Part shown: positions 23,820-34,861 of the stretch, piece by piece
Layout of the letters: every line of letters begins with the position of its first letter
Position numbering within the stretch: position 1 is the stretch's first letter
NCBI RefSeq assembly: GCF_003284935.1
Contig: NZ_QMEV01000043.1
Coordinates: forward strand, 1 to 46,931
Direction of reading: 5' to 3'
Source: Mycobacterium colombiense
GTDB lineage: Bacteria; Actinomycetota; Actinomycetes; Mycobacteriales; Mycobacteriaceae
Length of the DNA stretch: 46,931 nucleotides
The notes under the pieces: generated by a model
What the model saw: only the letters and a program-made list of their open reading frames with translations
What the model was told of the DNA's origin: nothing
Database searches by the model: none
Made by a program: the position numbers and the translations under genes

Positions 23820-24380
23820 TCAGCCCTTGCCGCTGATGGCGTCGCGGGCGCGGTCGAGCATCGCGGCGAACGGCCCCGCGGCCAGGTTGGCCGCCTGGGA
23901 TTCCACGCCGGCGTGCGGGCGGGTGGGGGCAATCGCCTCGGCGAGCTTGGCGGCGCGGCCCATCCGTTCCAGCTCGTCGCCGCTCAATTCCTCGCCGAGC
24001 TTGGAGAATTCGTCGTGCTCCTCATGCTCGGCGTGCTCGATGACCGCGTCGCGCAGCTTCGTCAATTCGCGGGTGAACTCCTCGCTGTCGACGTCGAGCT
24101 TTTCCAGCTTCTGCAGAACGGTCTTGGCCTCGTGCTCTTCGTGCAGCCGTTCGTCGACGACGGTGGCGCCGCCCGAGATCTTGCGCTTGGCGCGCGGGTG
24201 AACGATCTCTTCCTCGGCGGTTTCGTGCACGGCGAGCAGTCGCCGCAGCTCGACAAAGGCCTTCTCGCGGGCCTTTCCGGACGCCGCCAGGGTTTCGGCG
24301 AACATCGCCTTGATCTGCTGATGCTGACTGACGAGAAAGTCGACCACGTCGGTGGGCGACTGGATGGCGTTCGGTGCCAC
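23820..24380 (-). CDS. Hemerythrin HHE-domain protein
   Basis: A 186-residue cytosolic protein whose first ~130 residues form a hemerythrin-like four-helix bundle. Candidate di-iron ligands are His/Glu in QHQQIKAMF, LLAVHETAEEEIVHP, ERLHEEHEA and VIEHAEHEEHDEF, the usual H-HxxxE-H-HxxxE/D pattern. The C-terminal 50 residues (after DELERMGRAAKLAEAI) are less structured and often seen in mycobacterial HHE proteins. Such proteins bind oxygen or NO or affect the hydrogen peroxide response and SigF activity in mycobacteria. The GTG start at 24380 is chosen for the GGGAGGG just upstream. A SigF-like promoter lies 57 nt before it, back-to-back with that of the lipoprotein gene. Confidence 0.88.
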   Translation of the reverse strand: MAPNAIQSPTDVVDFLVSQHQQIKAMFAETLAASGKAREKAFVELRRLLAVHETAEEEIVHPRAKRKISGGATVVDERLHEEHEAKTVLQKLEKLDVDSEEFTRELTKLRDAVIEHAEHEEHDEFSKLGEELSGDELERMGRAAKLAEAIAPTRPHAGVESQAANLAAGPFAAMLDRARDAISGKG

Positions 24381-24436
24381 AGTGTCCCTCCCATCTTCGG
24401 TTGGGCGCGCGGGCTGTGCGCGCTCCTGGATCCGGC

Positions 24437-24462
24437 TACCCGACCAATCAGACCGCCAAACG
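24437..24462 (-). promoter_or_regulatory. SigF-type promoter for the hemerythrin gene
   Basis: On the minus strand CGTTT (24462-24458), 16 bases, GGGTA (24441-24437). The -10 is consensus and only the first -35 base differs. It abuts the divergent promoter at 24464-24488. Confidence 0.6.
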
Positions 24463-24463
24463 G

Positions 24464-24488
24464 GGTGTGGCGCCCCGCGTGTGGGGTA
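24464..24488 (+). promoter_or_regulatory. SigF-type promoter for the lipoprotein gene
   Basis: GGTGT (24464-24468), 15 bases, GGGTA (24484-24488) followed by T. One mismatch in the -35. The lipoprotein ATG is 37 nt downstream with AAAGGAG before it. Confidence 0.55.
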
Positions 24489-24524
24489 TGTCCTGGACAA
24501 ACAGCGGAAAGGAGCGGGTGGTCG

Positions 24525-25598
24525 ATGGGCGCCGAAACGGGTTCCCCCACGGGCCAGCGCATCCGGGCGTTGGTGCGCTGCGCAGTCGTCGGCGCGGTGG
24601 CTGCGGCGTCGCTGACCACAGCCTGTTCGCGGCCCGGGGCGTCGCTGGAGGGCGCACCCGCCGTCGAGGTGTGGCGGGTGGCCGCGCCATTGCACGAACC
24701 GGTGTGGTCGTACGCCGCGGGCGCCCTGGTCGCGCTGACCGACGATCACCGGGTGGCCGAGGCCACCGCGGGCGAACACGGCGGCGATGCCACGACGCGC
24801 TTCTCCGCACCGATGGCCTCAGGACGCAACCTGCAGATCAGCCAGAAGGACGAACGGCTGGTCTTCGTGCCGCAACCCGACCGCGACAGGGTCGCCGCCG
24901 TCGATGTGGAAACCCTGCGCCAGGTCGATGATTTCGACGCCGGGCCGGCGCCGGCTTACCTGGCGGAAGACGCGGGATTGCGCATGCTGCTGGCATTGTC
25001 GGCCGATGGGATGGCGGTGACCCCGGTGGATCAGTACGGCTACCGCAAGCTGCCCACGGCGACCACCGATACCAGCGCCGACACCATCGACGGCACCAAC
25101 CGGGGCCGCGAACTCGACTACCACCTGTACGGATCGTCGGGCATCCGGCACTTCAAGGGCACCTCGTCACCGCCGGCGCAACGCGGCTCGCTGACCATCG
25201 ACGTCGCGGTCTCGGCGGGTGACGGCACCGCGGTGACCCGAAGCTATGTCGCCGGGCACGACGATGACACCCTGCGCGCCGTCGACTCGCGCCGGGGTGG
25301 AAAGGGAATGGAGGTGCTGGCCACCACCCGGCTGCCGGCGCCGATCCGCGAACTCGGCACCGACGACACGAGGATCTACGCCGCCACCGACCACGAACTG
25401 GTGACCCTCGAAACCGCAAGCTTCACCGGGTTTCCGGACGGGCGCATTCCCGTGCTGCGCACCATCGACTACCGGTCGGGCCTGCCCGCGGCCGCGCAAA
25501 CGGCCCACCTTTCGGGCATGGCCGTCGGGCCGCACCGGGTCTACCTGACCTTCGCCGAGGTGCCCTACGTGGTCGGCATCGCCAAACCGCGCCTGTGA
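24525..25598 (+). CDS. Lipoprotein with beta-propeller-like repeats
   Basis: A 357-residue lipoprotein. The signal peptide runs from ATG 24525 (basic RIRALVR, hydrophobic core VVGAVAAASL) to a lipobox LTTAC with Cys34, so it is anchored on the outer face of the plasma membrane. The mature part has recurring blocks with the rhythm of YVTN/WD-type propellers (DRVAAVDVETLRQVDDF, DTLRAVDSRRGGKGMEV, THELVTLETAS-like TDHELVTLETAS), spaced ~50-60 residues. Propellers of this kind bind ligands or partner proteins; no enzymatic motif is visible. It is followed by a PknH-sensor-like protein gene 70 bp on, which may share its envelope role. An SD of AAAGGAG supports the start. Confidence 0.8.
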   Translation: MGAETGSPTGQRIRALVRCAVVGAVAAASLTTACSRPGASLEGAPAVEVWRVAAPLHEPVWSYAAGALVALTDDHRVAEATAGEHGGDATTRFSAPMASGRNLQISQKDERLVFVPQPDRDRVAAVDVETLRQVDDFDAGPAPAYLAEDAGLRMLLALSADGMAVTPVDQYGYRKLPTATTDTSADTIDGTNRGRELDYHLYGSSGIRHFKGTSSPPAQRGSLTIDVAVSAGDGTAVTRSYVAGHDDDTLRAVDSRRGGKGMEVLATTRLPAPIRELGTDDTRIYAATDHELVTLETASFTGFPDGRIPVLRTIDYRSGLPAAAQTAHLSGMAVGPHRVYLTFAEVPYVVGIAKPRL

Positions 25599-25668
25599 CG
25601 TCCTGGTTTAGCCCTGCGCCCTCGTCGGCTACATTTCGGGCAGGTTCTCCCCACGAAGGAGGCGCTGC

Positions 25669-26688
25669 GTGACAAACCCGCAGGACCCGTATTGGCAGAA
25701 CCCGCTGAGCTACGACCCGCTGGGCCGCGTCCCGCCCCCCGACGTGGAGCCGCTTCCCGCGCAGCCACCGCCGTACACACCGCCATACACGCCGCCGCCC
25801 GCACCCCCGCCCTACCGGCCGCCCGTCAACACGTTGGCGACGCTGTCGCTGGTGTTCGCGTTCCTGTTCGCCCCCGCGGGTGCAATCCTGGGCCACCTCG
25901 GGCTGGCGCAGATCCGCCGCACCGGTGAACTCGGGCGCGACCGTGCGCTGGTGGGTGTGACCCTGTCGTACATCTTCATCTCGTTGGCGGTCGTCGCCCT
26001 GGCCGGGTGGGCCACGCTGGCCGGTTCCACCTCGCCGCACCGGACATCCCCCGCCTCCAGCACGGCCGCCGGGCCGCCACCGCCCACGGTCCCGCCGGAG
26101 ACCATCGCCACCCTGCTGCCCGGGCTGGACGCGCTGCGCAACATCACCGGCGACGCGAACCTCGACGTCGGCCCGACCTGGAACAGCCCCGGCCGCTCCC
26201 CGGATGACGGCAGCATCGACCGCCCGGAGTGCTGGGAAAGCATCGCCGCCGGCAGCCCCGACGCCTACGCCCCCGGGACGCTGGCCGGATACCACGCCGG
26301 AGAATTCACCGACACCCGCAGCATGCTGAAGTCCATGCAGGTCATCCAGGGCGTCGCGGCGTTCCGCGATCCGGGTGCGGCCCAGGGTCAGCTGGCCACG
26401 CTGCTGTCGGGATGGCACAAATGCGGCGAATCGACCGTCACCGTGTCCGCTCCCGGTGGGCAGCCGATCCCGATGTCGGTGAGCGCCCCCGCCGACGCCG
26501 GCAACGGGATCACCACGCTGGACCTGACGCCCAAGGGCATCCAGGTGCGCTCGGCGCGGGCGATCGCCGCCAAGGCGAACGTCGTCATCGACCTGAACGT
26601 ATCCGCCAGCGGGACCACGGACAGCGCGTCGCCCCGCGCGGCCGCCGTCAGCATCGCGAACTACATCCTCGGCAAGATCCCCGGCTGA
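25669..26688 (+). CDS. Pro-rich DUF4190 membrane protein with PknH-like extracellular domain
   Basis: A 339-residue membrane protein. Residues 1-52 are a cytosolic proline/tyrosine-rich tail (repeats PPYTPPYTPPP). Residues ~53-125 form two transmembrane helices around the loop GLAQIRRTGELGRDRALVGV, typical of DUF4190. The remainder is extracellular, beginning with a Ser/Pro linker; it contains CWESIAAGSPDAYA...GYHAGEF and ends with VVIDLNVS...ANYILGKIPG, like the sensor domain of PknH and the LpqQ/LppH group. The two Cys (CWES and HKCGES) could form the conserved disulfide. There is no kinase domain, so it would be a ligand-binding or cell-wall-associated protein. CGAAGGAGG precedes GTG 25669. 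Confidence 0.82.
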   Translation: MTNPQDPYWQNPLSYDPLGRVPPPDVEPLPAQPPPYTPPYTPPPAPPPYRPPVNTLATLSLVFAFLFAPAGAILGHLGLAQIRRTGELGRDRALVGVTLSYIFISLAVVALAGWATLAGSTSPHRTSPASSTAAGPPPPTVPPETIATLLPGLDALRNITGDANLDVGPTWNSPGRSPDDGSIDRPECWESIAAGSPDAYAPGTLAGYHAGEFTDTRSMLKSMQVIQGVAAFRDPGAAQGQLATLLSGWHKCGESTVTVSAPGGQPIPMSVSAPADAGNGITTLDLTPKGIQVRSARAIAAKANVVIDLNVSASGTTDSASPRAAAVSIANYILGKIPG

Positions 26689-26701
26689 GTACGCTGACCG
26701 C

Positions 26702-27673
26702 ATGAAGTTTGTCGACGTCGACGGGGTCGGCCGGGTCAGCCGAATCGGCTTGGGCACCTGGCAGTTCGGTTCACGCGAGTGGGGTTACGGGGACAGCTAC
26801 GCGGCCGGGGCCGCGGGTGACATCGTGCGCCGCGCCCTTGCCCTCGGGGTGACGCTCTTCGATACCGCCGAGGTGTACGGCCTGGGCAAAAGCGAACGGA
26901 TCCTGGGCGAGGCGCTCGGCGACGAGCGCGCCGAGGTGGTGGTGGCCAGCAAGATCATGCCGGTCGCGCCCTTCCCCGCGGTGGTCAAGCAGCGCGCCCG
27001 CGCCAGCGCGCAGCGACTGGGGCTGGACCGCATCCCGCTGTACCAGATCCACCAGCCCAACCCGGTGTTCCCCGATTCGGTGATCATGCCGGGCATGCGT
27101 GACCTGCTCGAGCGCGGCAAGATCGGCGCCGCCGGCGTCTCGAACTATTCGCTGCAGCGCTGGCAGAAGGCCGACGCCGCGCTGGGCCGCCCGGTAATCA
27201 GCAACCAGGTGCACTTCTCGCTCGCATACCCGAAGGCGCTGAAGAACCTGGTGCCGTTCGCCGAGCGGGAGAACCGCATCGTGATCGCCTACAGCCCGCT
27301 GGAACAGGGGCTGCTGGGCGGCAAATACGGTGTCGACAACCGTCCGGGGGGCGTGCGCGCGGTGAACTCCCTGTTCGGCACCGAGAACCTGCGCCGCGTC
27401 GAGCCGCTGCTGCAGCTGTTGCGCGATGTCGCCAAGGACGTCGACGCCAAGCCGGCGCAGGTGGCCCTGGCCTGGCTGATCAGCTATCCGGGCGTGGTCG
27501 CCATCCCCGGCGCCTCGTCCGTCGAGCAGCTGGAGTTCAACGTCGCCGCCGCCGACATCGAGCTGCCCACCGCATCCCGTGACGCGCTCACCGACGCGGC
27601 CCTGGCCTTCCGGCCGACATCGGCGGCGCGCTTCCTGACCGACCTGGCCAAGGAGAAGCTCGGCCGCCGCTGA
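26702..27673 (+). CDS. Aldo/keto reductase (Rv2298-like)
   Basis: A 323-residue NADPH-dependent aldo/keto reductase with a TIM-barrel fold. The tetrad is visible: Asp and Tyr in FDTAEVYGLGKSE (~residues 51-63), Lys in VVASKI (~81) and His in YQIHQPNP (~115). The C-terminal cofactor loop reads IPGASSVEQLEFN. Length and sequence match M. tuberculosis Rv2298 (323 aa) closely. It starts 13 bp after the preceding stop and probably shares its transcript. Substrate unknown; detoxification of reactive aldehydes is a common role in the family. Confidence 0.92.
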   Translation: MKFVDVDGVGRVSRIGLGTWQFGSREWGYGDSYAAGAAGDIVRRALALGVTLFDTAEVYGLGKSERILGEALGDERAEVVVASKIMPVAPFPAVVKQRARASAQRLGLDRIPLYQIHQPNPVFPDSVIMPGMRDLLERGKIGAAGVSNYSLQRWQKADAALGRPVISNQVHFSLAYPKALKNLVPFAERENRIVIAYSPLEQGLLGGKYGVDNRPGGVRAVNSLFGTENLRRVEPLLQLLRDVAKDVDAKPAQVALAWLISYPGVVAIPGASSVEQLEFNVAAADIELPTASRDALTDAALAFRPTSAARFLTDLAKEKLGRR

Positions 27674-27682
27674 GCGGCCGGC

Positions 27683-28462
27683 CTACGACTGGTTGGCCTC
27701 GGCGAACGCGGCGGGGCTGGCCGGCGCGCCGCGGGCCACCACCAGCGGCATCGACGTCGAGGCGTTGGTCCGCAGGATCGTGTGCACCACGTCGATCAGG
27801 TCCTCGACGGGCATCAACTTGCCGGGCATGCAGCCGCGCGAGGACCACAGCGGGACGGCCTTCATCGCGAGGTCCATGTCCCAGCCTTCGTTCATGCCGG
27901 TCTGCCCGTCGCCCTCGCCGCCCGCGCACTCCCCGACGATCAGGTTGGTGAAGCCGATGTCGGAATGCTCCGCGCGCCACGCCTCCACCAGCCGCTCCAG
28001 GGCCGCCTTGCTGACCCCGTAGGCGCCCAGGCCGGGCCACGGCGGCCCGAAGGTTCCGGCGTCGGAGGACAGGTACACGGCCTTGCCCGCCGAGGCCGTC
28101 AGGTGCGGCACCGCCGCGGCCGTCACCAGCGAGGCGCCGATGACGTTGGTGTCGAAGATGCGCCGCCAGGTGTCGGCGTCGGTGTCGACCATGCGGACCA
28201 GCGGCCCGACGGCCGGCGTGTAGACCATGTTGTCGATGCCGCCGAGCGCATCGGCGGCGCGGTCGATGGCCGCGCGGCAGGACGCCTGGTCGGTGACATC
28301 GCATTCGATGGCGACGGCGTTCGGGCCGGCGTCCTTGGCCGCAGCCTCGATGCGTTCGCGCCGCCGGGCAAGCAACGCGACCTGATCACCGCGCTGCGCC
28401 AGACCGACACCTATGCAACGCCCCAGCCCGCTGGAGGCGCCGACCACCACTGTCCTTGACAT
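27683..28462 (-). CDS. Short-chain dehydrogenase/reductase
   Basis: A 259-residue classical SDR. The cofactor motif VVGASSGLG lies at residues 6-14; the catalytic set is Ser in YLSSDAG and Tyr/Lys in AYGVSKAA (~residues 150-154). The Arg-rich segment after the glycine motif (LARRRERI) suggests NADPH preference. It converges on the AKR gene with 9 bp between stops and only a short GC-rich inverted repeat (CGGCCG...CGGCCG, 27661-27680). GAGAGGGC precedes ATG 28462. No substrate can be assigned. Confidence 0.88.
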   Translation of the reverse strand: MSRTVVVGASSGLGRCIGVGLAQRGDQVALLARRRERIEAAAKDAGPNAVAIECDVTDQASCRAAIDRAADALGGIDNMVYTPAVGPLVRMVDTDADTWRRIFDTNVIGASLVTAAAVPHLTASAGKAVYLSSDAGTFGPPWPGLGAYGVSKAALERLVEAWRAEHSDIGFTNLIVGECAGGEGDGQTGMNEGWDMDLAMKAVPLWSSRGCMPGKLMPVEDLIDVVHTILRTNASTSMPLVVARGAPASPAAFAEANQS

Positions 28463-28543
28463 ATTCGCCCTCTCTTGTAACGCAAGACGCCGTCGCGAGA
28501 AACCTACCGGATCCGACGCGCCGCGTGGTGATCACTGGGCCGC

Positions 28544-30298
28544 TTAGTTGGGAACGACGGTGTTGCGGTCGCCCGATTTGGCCCGGTACATGGCCTCGTC
28601 GGCTCGCGCGGTCACGGTGTCAACGGACTCGGCGAAACGGGCCAGCGTGGCACCGATGCTCAGGGTCGCGCGAATCATGTTGCCGGACAGGTGGATCGGC
28701 TCGGCGACCCGGCTGCGAATCTTTTCCGCGATCTGCGCGAGCTCGTCGGCGCTGCGGACGCCGGGCAACAGGACCAGTATCTCGTCGCCCCCCGTGCGCC
28801 CGACCGTGTCCCCGCGGCGAACGCTCGCCCGGATCCGCGCCGCCAGGGTGGCCAGCACGAAGTCCCCCATGCCGTGCCCCCACGTGTCGTTGATCGCCTT
28901 GAAGTGGTCGACGTCGCAGAAAAGGACGCCGACGTGCGTTCCGGCGGGTTGCGGCTGCGCCAGTGCGGACTCCAGCCGGCCGAGCGCCTCGGCCCGGTTC
29001 ACCAGGCCGGTGAGGGTGTCGAAGCGCGCCAACCGTTCCAGCCGCTGCTCGGCCTCGACCTGATCGTCGACGACGCGTAGCGCCGCGATCAGCCCATCGG
29101 TGTTGCCCTCCGCGTCGGTGTAGGGCTTTCCGTGACCGTCGACCCAGTGGTAATCGCCGTCGACCGCGCACACCCGGAACCGCTGCAGAACCTGTTCACC
29201 GCCGGCGATGCGGCGCACGGCGGCGACGAGTCCGTCGCGGTCGTCGGGATGGATGCGACGGGAGAGACCCGAGCGCGTCCATCGCTGCAGCGGCCCGCCC
29301 AACGCAGCTTCCGCGGAGGGCGAAATCCACACCACCTCGCCGTCGCGGAGGTGCACGATGATGTCGACCGCGTTGTCGGCGAGGAGGCGGTAGCGCGCCT
29401 CTGCCTCGGCGCGTTCCTTGCTGGCCAGCTCCTTGGCGATCAGCAGCTTCTGTTCGCGCTGACTGAAGTAGAAGGTGATCGCGCCAACGACCGTGGTGCC
29501 CAACAGGATCGAGAAGGTCCACTCGGCGTGCTCGCCCAGGCCGAGCTGCAGAAAGATCGGCCTCGCCAGGGCCACCACCAACGGGAAACCCGCGAGGATG
29601 GCGACCAGGCGGACCAGCGACCGCCGGTCGGGCCGCGCGTACAGCCAGGCGAGGGGGAACCGGTCGGGGCGCGCCAGCGACGTCGCGGCGACCAGCATCA
29701 GCAGGGCCAGGGCCGAGAGGAACGCCTGCCCCTTCGACGGCGAGACGCCCACCAACGCCAGCGCGTCGAACAGGTAGGCCGCGACCGTGACGAACGGGAT
29801 GACGGCGCCTCCCACGACGCACACGGGCCACACCACGCGGGTCTTGCGCTCCACTCGCACCAGTGCCACGGCGGTGGCCAGGGGCACGGCCGACAACGCG
29901 GTCTGCAGGCTCGGCCGCCCCGGCCAGGACCACTGGTACTCGCCCACCGATTCACCGAACCAGACCCTGTCGAAGCCAAATGAGCTGGCGCTCATGTACT
30001 CCGCAAGGACGATGACGGCGAAAGCACCCACGGCCGCGGCCAGGCCGCGCCCGGCCCAGATGCGTTCGCGCGAGGGATGCCCCCATTGCGCCAGGATCGC
30101 CGCGCCCAGCGCGGCCAGCCACAGGGCTGTCCACGGCATCATCTGCGGCCAGGTGGGATAGATGCGCGTCAGCCGCTCGATTCCCGCCGTCCAGCCCAGC
30201 CACGTCAACCCGGCGACCAAAAGGACGACCACGACGGCCACGCGGCCGCCCCAGGCCACCGCGGCAGTCATGCGCCCGTCGAGGCCGGCCCTGTCCAT
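28544..30298 (-). CDS. Membrane-bound PAS-GGDEF diguanylate cyclase
   Basis: A 584-residue signalling protein. Residues ~10-300 contain about eight transmembrane helices (a MASE-like sensor), residues ~310-430 a PAS/PAC domain (RYRLLADNAVDIIVHL, then FRVCAVDGDYHWVDGHGKP), and the C-terminal ~160 residues a GGDEF domain beginning RFDTLTGLVNR. The active-site loop reads GGDEI (503-507), an Ile variant of GGDEF that keeps the catalytic GGDE. The inhibitory I-site RRGD is intact five residues before it, so feedback-controlled synthesis of c-di-GMP is expected. No EAL domain is present. ATG 30298 is chosen with GAAGGGA upstream; an ATG 27 nt downstream is possible. The gap of 175 bp to glgX shows no recognisable promoter. 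Confidence 0.88.
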   Translation of the reverse strand: MDRAGLDGRMTAAVAWGGRVAVVVVLLVAGLTWLGWTAGIERLTRIYPTWPQMMPWTALWLAALGAAILAQWGHPSRERIWAGRGLAAAVGAFAVIVLAEYMSASSFGFDRVWFGESVGEYQWSWPGRPSLQTALSAVPLATAVALVRVERKTRVVWPVCVVGGAVIPFVTVAAYLFDALALVGVSPSKGQAFLSALALLMLVAATSLARPDRFPLAWLYARPDRRSLVRLVAILAGFPLVVALARPIFLQLGLGEHAEWTFSILLGTTVVGAITFYFSQREQKLLIAKELASKERAEAEARYRLLADNAVDIIVHLRDGEVVWISPSAEAALGGPLQRWTRSGLSRRIHPDDRDGLVAAVRRIAGGEQVLQRFRVCAVDGDYHWVDGHGKPYTDAEGNTDGLIAALRVVDDQVEAEQRLERLARFDTLTGLVNRAEALGRLESALAQPQPAGTHVGVLFCDVDHFKAINDTWGHGMGDFVLATLAARIRASVRRGDTVGRTGGDEILVLLPGVRSADELAQIAEKIRSRVAEPIHLSGNMIRATLSIGATLARFAESVDTVTARADEAMYRAKSGDRNTVVPN

Positions 30299-30473
30299 CG
30301 GCTGTCCCTTCGTTTCCGGCGCTCGGGCGCGGCCGCGCATCGGCGGCAGCAATGCGGCAACAATACTGTGCGCCAAAGTTAACCGATGTCGCCTATTCGG
30401 CGCGAGCGGCCCGCTCGATCCGCAGAAACGGTGAGTGCAGCCACGGGTACGCGGCTGTGGGTGCTGCGGAAGG

Positions 30474-32624
<2,151 letters not shown>

Positions 32625-32635
32625 GGCGCAGTCAA

Positions 32636-32661
32636 TACCCTGCCGTCATGGCGGTCAAACT
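32636..32661 (-). promoter_or_regulatory. SigF-type promoter for glgX, probably leaderless
   Basis: On the minus strand AGTTT (32661-32657), 16 bases, GGGTA (32640-32636) followed by TT. Consensus -10 and GTTT core. The A of the glgX ATG is 12 nt beyond the -10; no Shine-Dalgarno intervenes. Confidence 0.65.
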
Positions 32662-32716
32662 GCGGGCCGCCCCTCGCGGCGCGGTGACTGGGCGGAAAGC
32701 CTTGCGGTATAGGCGA

Positions 32717-33898
32717 TCACGGCTTCAGTATGACCTTGACCGCACCATCCTGCTTCTTCTGGAAGATCTCGTAGGCGTGCGGGGCCTGATCCAGCGGCAG
32801 CACGTGGGTCGCGAAGGTGTCGACGCCGAGTGGGTCGTCATCGGTCAGCAGCGGCATGATGTCGTCGACCCAGCGCTTGACGTTGGCCTGCCCCATCCGC
32901 AGGGTCAGCTGCTTGTCGAACAGGGTCAGCATCGGCAGCGGGTCGGCCATACCGCCGTACACGCCGCTGAGGGAGATCGTTCCGCCGCGCCGCACGATGT
33001 CGATGGCGGAGTACAGGGCGTTGAGGCGATCCACGCCTGCGGTCTGCATCAGCCGCTTGCCCAACGCATCCGGCAGCACCCCGGCGACCTGCTGCGCCAA
33101 TTTGGCGGCCGGTGAGCCGTGCGCCTCCATGCCCACGGCGTCGATCACCGAGTCGGTTCCGCGTCCGTCGGTCAGGTCGCGGATCGCGTCACCAAGCGAG
33201 GAGTCGAGCCGGCCCAGATCGATGGTATGGATGCCGCGTTTCGCCGCGCGCCCCAGCCGCTCGGGCACCAGGTCGACGGCGATGACGCGGTAGCCCAGGT
33301 GATCGGCGATGCGGGCGGCCATGTCCCCGATGGGACCCAGCCCGAGCACGGTCACCGAGCCACCGTCCGGGATGTCGGCGTAGGCGACCGCCTGCCACGC
33401 GGTGGGCAGCACGTCCGACAGGTAGACGAACCGCGAATCCGGCGGTCCCACAGGCACTTTGATGTGAGTGAATTGCGCCTGGGGCACGCGTAACAGCTCG
33501 GCCTGGCCACCCGGGACTTCACCGTAGAGCTCCGAATAACCGAACAGCGCCGCCCCCATGCCCTGGTCGCGCACCTGAGTGGTCTCGCATTGGGTGTAGA
33601 GCTGCTGAGAGCACATGTGGCAACTGCCGCAGGAGATTTGGAACGGGATGACGACCCGGTCCCCCACCCGCAGGTCGCCCGTTTCGGTGCCGACCTCCCG
33701 CACGATGCCCATGGCTTCGTGCCCGAGGATGTCCCCGGGGTTCATGAACGCCCCGAGGATCTCGTAGAGGTGCAGGTCGGAGCCGCAGATGTTGGTCGAG
33801 GTGACTTCCACGATGGCATCGGTCGGTCGCTCGATCTTCGGGTCGGGCACCGAGTCCACCCGCACATCGCGCTTGCCCTGCCAGGTAACAGCCTTCAT
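32717..33898 (-). CDS. Zinc-dependent alcohol dehydrogenase (glutathione-independent formaldehyde dehydrogenase-like)
   Basis: A 393-residue MDR-family dehydrogenase. Catalytic zinc ligands lie in ICGSDLHLYE (Cys38) and GHEAMG (His ~60); the structural zinc cluster is CGSCHMCSQQLYTQC (~residues 90-104). The Rossmann motif VTVLGLGPIGDMAAR follows near residue 184. The ~390-residue length with an insert after residue 240 fits the formaldehyde-dehydrogenase-like subgroup. NAD(H) use is suggested by the acidic VIAVDLVPER strand end. ATG 33898 follows a consensus SigF promoter by 13 nt with no ribosome site. glgX lies downstream on the same strand but has its own promoter. Confidence 0.9.
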   Translation of the reverse strand: MKAVTWQGKRDVRVDSVPDPKIERPTDAIVEVTSTNICGSDLHLYEILGAFMNPGDILGHEAMGIVREVGTETGDLRVGDRVVIPFQISCGSCHMCSQQLYTQCETTQVRDQGMGAALFGYSELYGEVPGGQAELLRVPQAQFTHIKVPVGPPDSRFVYLSDVLPTAWQAVAYADIPDGGSVTVLGLGPIGDMAARIADHLGYRVIAVDLVPERLGRAAKRGIHTIDLGRLDSSLGDAIRDLTDGRGTDSVIDAVGMEAHGSPAAKLAQQVAGVLPDALGKRLMQTAGVDRLNALYSAIDIVRRGGTISLSGVYGGMADPLPMLTLFDKQLTLRMGQANVKRWVDDIMPLLTDDDPLGVDTFATHVLPLDQAPHAYEIFQKKQDGAVKVILKP

Positions 33899-33910
33899 AT
33901 GGGTGGCACA

Positions 33911-33935
33911 TACCCGTCTCACACTCGTCGAAACC
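33911..33935 (-). promoter_or_regulatory. Consensus SigF promoter for the zinc ADH, probably leaderless
   Basis: On the minus strand GGTTT (33935-33931), exactly 15 bases, GGGTA (33915-33911) followed by T: a perfect match to the SigF consensus. The ATG is 13 nt beyond the -10. Confidence 0.78.
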
Positions 33936-34058
33936 GCACCGCAGGCATGGAACCGGCGGGAGTGATCACGGTCGGCGACGGCCGGGCCGGGGCGCGCAGT
34001 CGGCGATCTGACGAAAGATGATGGGAACGTTAGTGTTTGGTGTCGCGCCGAGCCGCGG

Positions 34059-34766
34059 TCAGTGCCGCCGCTGCTTGAGCGGGTGTTCACTGTCTATCAG
34101 CGCCGCCGCGATGTCGATCAGCCTGACGTTGGATTTCTGCGAAACCCGGGTGAGCAGTTCGAACGCTTCGACGGCGTCGAGGTTGAAGCGCTCCATGACC
34201 ACGCCCTTGGCCTGCCCGATGATGTCGCGCGAGGCCAAGGCGCTGCGAAATTGGTCCTGGCGGCGCATCATCGACCACGCCAGGGCGATGTGCGTGGCGA
34301 ACACCGCGCCGAGTTCTACCGACTCCTCGCTGAACGCCTGCGGGCGGTCGGCATAGAAGGTGAGCGCGGCCATGCTGGTGCCGTCGATGAACAATTCGTA
34401 CGACAGGATCGAGCGGATCGGCGTCTGCTCGAGCGCAAGCCGCCGGTAGCGCAACCAGCGTTGTTCGGCGTTCAGGTCGGCGATGTGCATGATGTGGTGC
34501 TCCCAGGCGGCCGTCAGGCACGGCCCCTCGCCGCAGCTGTTCTGGATCGCGTCAAGCACCATCGGGTAACGATGCGTGGCGACCACGCTGCTGACCGACC
34601 TGTCCTTCTCGGCCAGGGTGATACCGGCGTACTGCGAGCCTGTCACGTGATCGGTCCCGCTATCGATGAGCTCGTGCAACCCGGAAGCGGTATCGCCTTG
34701 TTCGCGCTGCAGATTGCCCACCAGCTCGACGAGCTGAGCGACGATCGTGGCATTGCCATCCCGCAT
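34059..34766 (-). CDS. GAF-ANTAR RNA-binding antitermination regulator
   Basis: A 235-residue protein with an N-terminal GAF domain (~residues 25-165; SQYAGITLAEKD, then SILSYELFIDGTSMAALTFYAD) and a C-terminal ANTAR domain (~residues 175-230; ALASRDIIGQAKGVVMERFNLDAVEAFELL, described by its start and end). ANTAR domains bind paired hairpins in nascent RNA and prevent termination. There is no phospho-receiver, so the signal is probably a small ligand or redox state sensed by GAF. ATG 34766 has GGGGGGTGA upstream. No hairpin pair typical of ANTAR targets was identified near it. Confidence 0.88.
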   Translation of the reverse strand: MRDGNATIVAQLVELVGNLQREQGDTASGLHELIDSGTDHVTGSQYAGITLAEKDRSVSSVVATHRYPMVLDAIQNSCGEGPCLTAAWEHHIMHIADLNAEQRWLRYRRLALEQTPIRSILSYELFIDGTSMAALTFYADRPQAFSEESVELGAVFATHIALAWSMMRRQDQFRSALASRDIIGQAKGVVMERFNLDAVEAFELLTRVSQKSNVRLIDIAAALIDSEHPLKQRRH

Positions 34767-34861
34767 ACGATCACCCCCCGGAGCCGCCGTGGCCCGCAGA
34801 GCCCTTTCCCGCCGTCGCCATGGTGCCATTCACACGAACACGAACGCCCAAGGAGAAGTCT

